From contig JADJUS010000010.1 of the NCBI GenBank assembly GCA_016716905.1, positions 1 to 17,376 on the forward strand: a stretch of 17,376 bases of DNA. The letters run 5' to 3'. Shown here piece by piece: positions 16,717 to 17,376 of this stretch. Position 1 is the first letter of the stretch. Each line of letters starts with the position of its first letter. The position numbers and the translations under genes were made by a program. The DNA comes from Acidobacteriota bacterium (GTDB taxonomy: Bacteria; Acidobacteriota; Vicinamibacteria; Vicinamibacterales; SCN-69-37). A model generated the notes under the pieces. That model was not told the origin of the DNA and ran no database searches. It worked only from the letters and a program-made list of their open reading frames with translations.

Positions 16717-17376
16717 AGGCCATCAGTTTCGCCGCGCCGATTCCGACGTATCTCGCCACACAAGTCGCCGGCAGACTCTCGGAACGCTGGCTCGTCGGAC
16801 CTCACGCCTGCACGCGCTACGCCGACGTCGCCACCCCTGATTTGCCCGGCCAGGACTGGGTGCGCATTCGCACCGTGCTCCGGCGGCATCTGCGGCAGCG
16901 ACCTCGCCATCGTCGCCCTCGGGCGAGTCCGTCCACCTCGCCGTTTTCGAGTTTTCCGTTTGTGATCGGTCACGAAAACGTCGGGGTGATCGAAGCCTGC
17001 GGCACGAGCGTGCGTGGTTTTGGCGGCGATCGCGTCACGGTGAATCCACTTCTGTGCTGCGAACCGAGGGGATCACACCATCCTGTGCGGCCTGCGCGGG
17101 CAGGCACCATTCTCGCTGCGATCCTTTACCGACGGAGCGATTGCGCCCGGCATGTTCATCGGCACCACGCGGGCGCTCGGCGGCAGTTGGGGCGAGCACT
17201 TCGTGGCGCATCAGTCCCAGCTCGTCAGTGTGGCCGACAGGGTGAGCGACACCGCCGCCGTCACTAAGCCCTTTGCGTGTTAATGTGCATGCCGTCCGTG
17301 GCGCCATGCGCAGGCCAGGCAGCACGTGCTGGTGATTGGCGCCGGCACCATGGGACTGCTGATGGTGGCCGCGCTC
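16713..17376 (+). CDS. Zinc-dependent alcohol dehydrogenase, partial at window end, frameshifted
   Basis: The first 220 or so residues of a medium-chain zinc dehydrogenase. The start is MKAISFAAPIPTYLATQVAG at 16713. In successive frames come GGICGSDLAIV with the catalytic-zinc cysteine, SPFSSFPFVIGHENVGVIEA with the zinc-binding GHE, and RVTVNPLLCCEPRG then GITPSCAACA (structural-zinc cysteines). After these come APGMFIGTTRALGGSWGEHF, then PFAC and the start of the NAD(P) Rossmann domain HVLVIGAGTMGLLMVAAL. Frames change near 16880, 16925, 17065-17105, 17282 and 17320. It is the fourth gene of the plus-strand operon, overlapping the kinase stop. It might reduce a keto-lipid made by the oxoamine synthase, but that is inference from position. 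Confidence 0.8.

Noticed and set aside
1..17376. tRNA, rRNA or insertion-sequence transposase genes
   Set aside because: I looked for cloverleaf ends, conserved rRNA stretches and transposase motifs and saw none that I could support.

Overview
The window is GC-rich bacterial DNA that most resembles an Acidobacteriota chromosome (class Vicinamibacteria is my guess). The grounds are two large permeases of the ADOP type (acidobacterial duplicated orphan permease), one in its typical PadR-ADOP pair, plus high-GC codon use throughout. No rRNA, tRNA, CRISPR array, transposase or phage gene is visible. Many genes carry single-base frameshifts although the conserved protein continues in another frame. 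The block 8345-12240 and a few short genes are clean. I therefore read most breaks as consensus or assembly errors and annotate those loci as genes.

Layout. 1-249: 3' end of a VOC (glyoxalase-fold) gene. 260-486: nested inverted-repeat element. 513-4383, minus strand: a small secreted protein, XdhC, and a broken ADOP permease, closely spaced and probably one transcription unit. 4472-6138, plus: potassium channel with RCK/TrkA regulatory domains. 6120-6227: two nested perfect hairpins between convergent genes. 6225-6803, minus: MocA/MobA-like nucleotidyltransferase for molybdenum cofactor, functionally related to the XdhC gene. 6885-8214, plus: secreted PQQ-type beta-propeller. 8226-8284 and 11393-11487: GC-rich repeats that bracket an intact PadR-ADOP operon (8345-11382).

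11491-17376 looks like a lipid locus with two divergent operons. Leftward, with overlapping genes, are a PlsC-like acyltransferase, a protein resembling TAM41 (the mitochondrial CDP-diacylglycerol synthase) and a CDP-alcohol phosphatidyltransferase. These would take lysophosphatidate to phosphatidate, CDP-diacylglycerol and then a phospholipid. Rightward, each gene overlapping the next by a few bases, are a serine-palmitoyltransferase-like alpha-oxoamine synthase, an acetoacetate-decarboxylase-family protein, a diacylglycerol/sphingosine-kinase-like protein and a zinc alcohol dehydrogenase cut by the window end. Together they suggest synthesis of a long-chain amino-ketone or sphingoid-type lipid beside a dedicated phospholipid branch. 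This is the most interesting part of the window; its product cannot be told from sequence alone.
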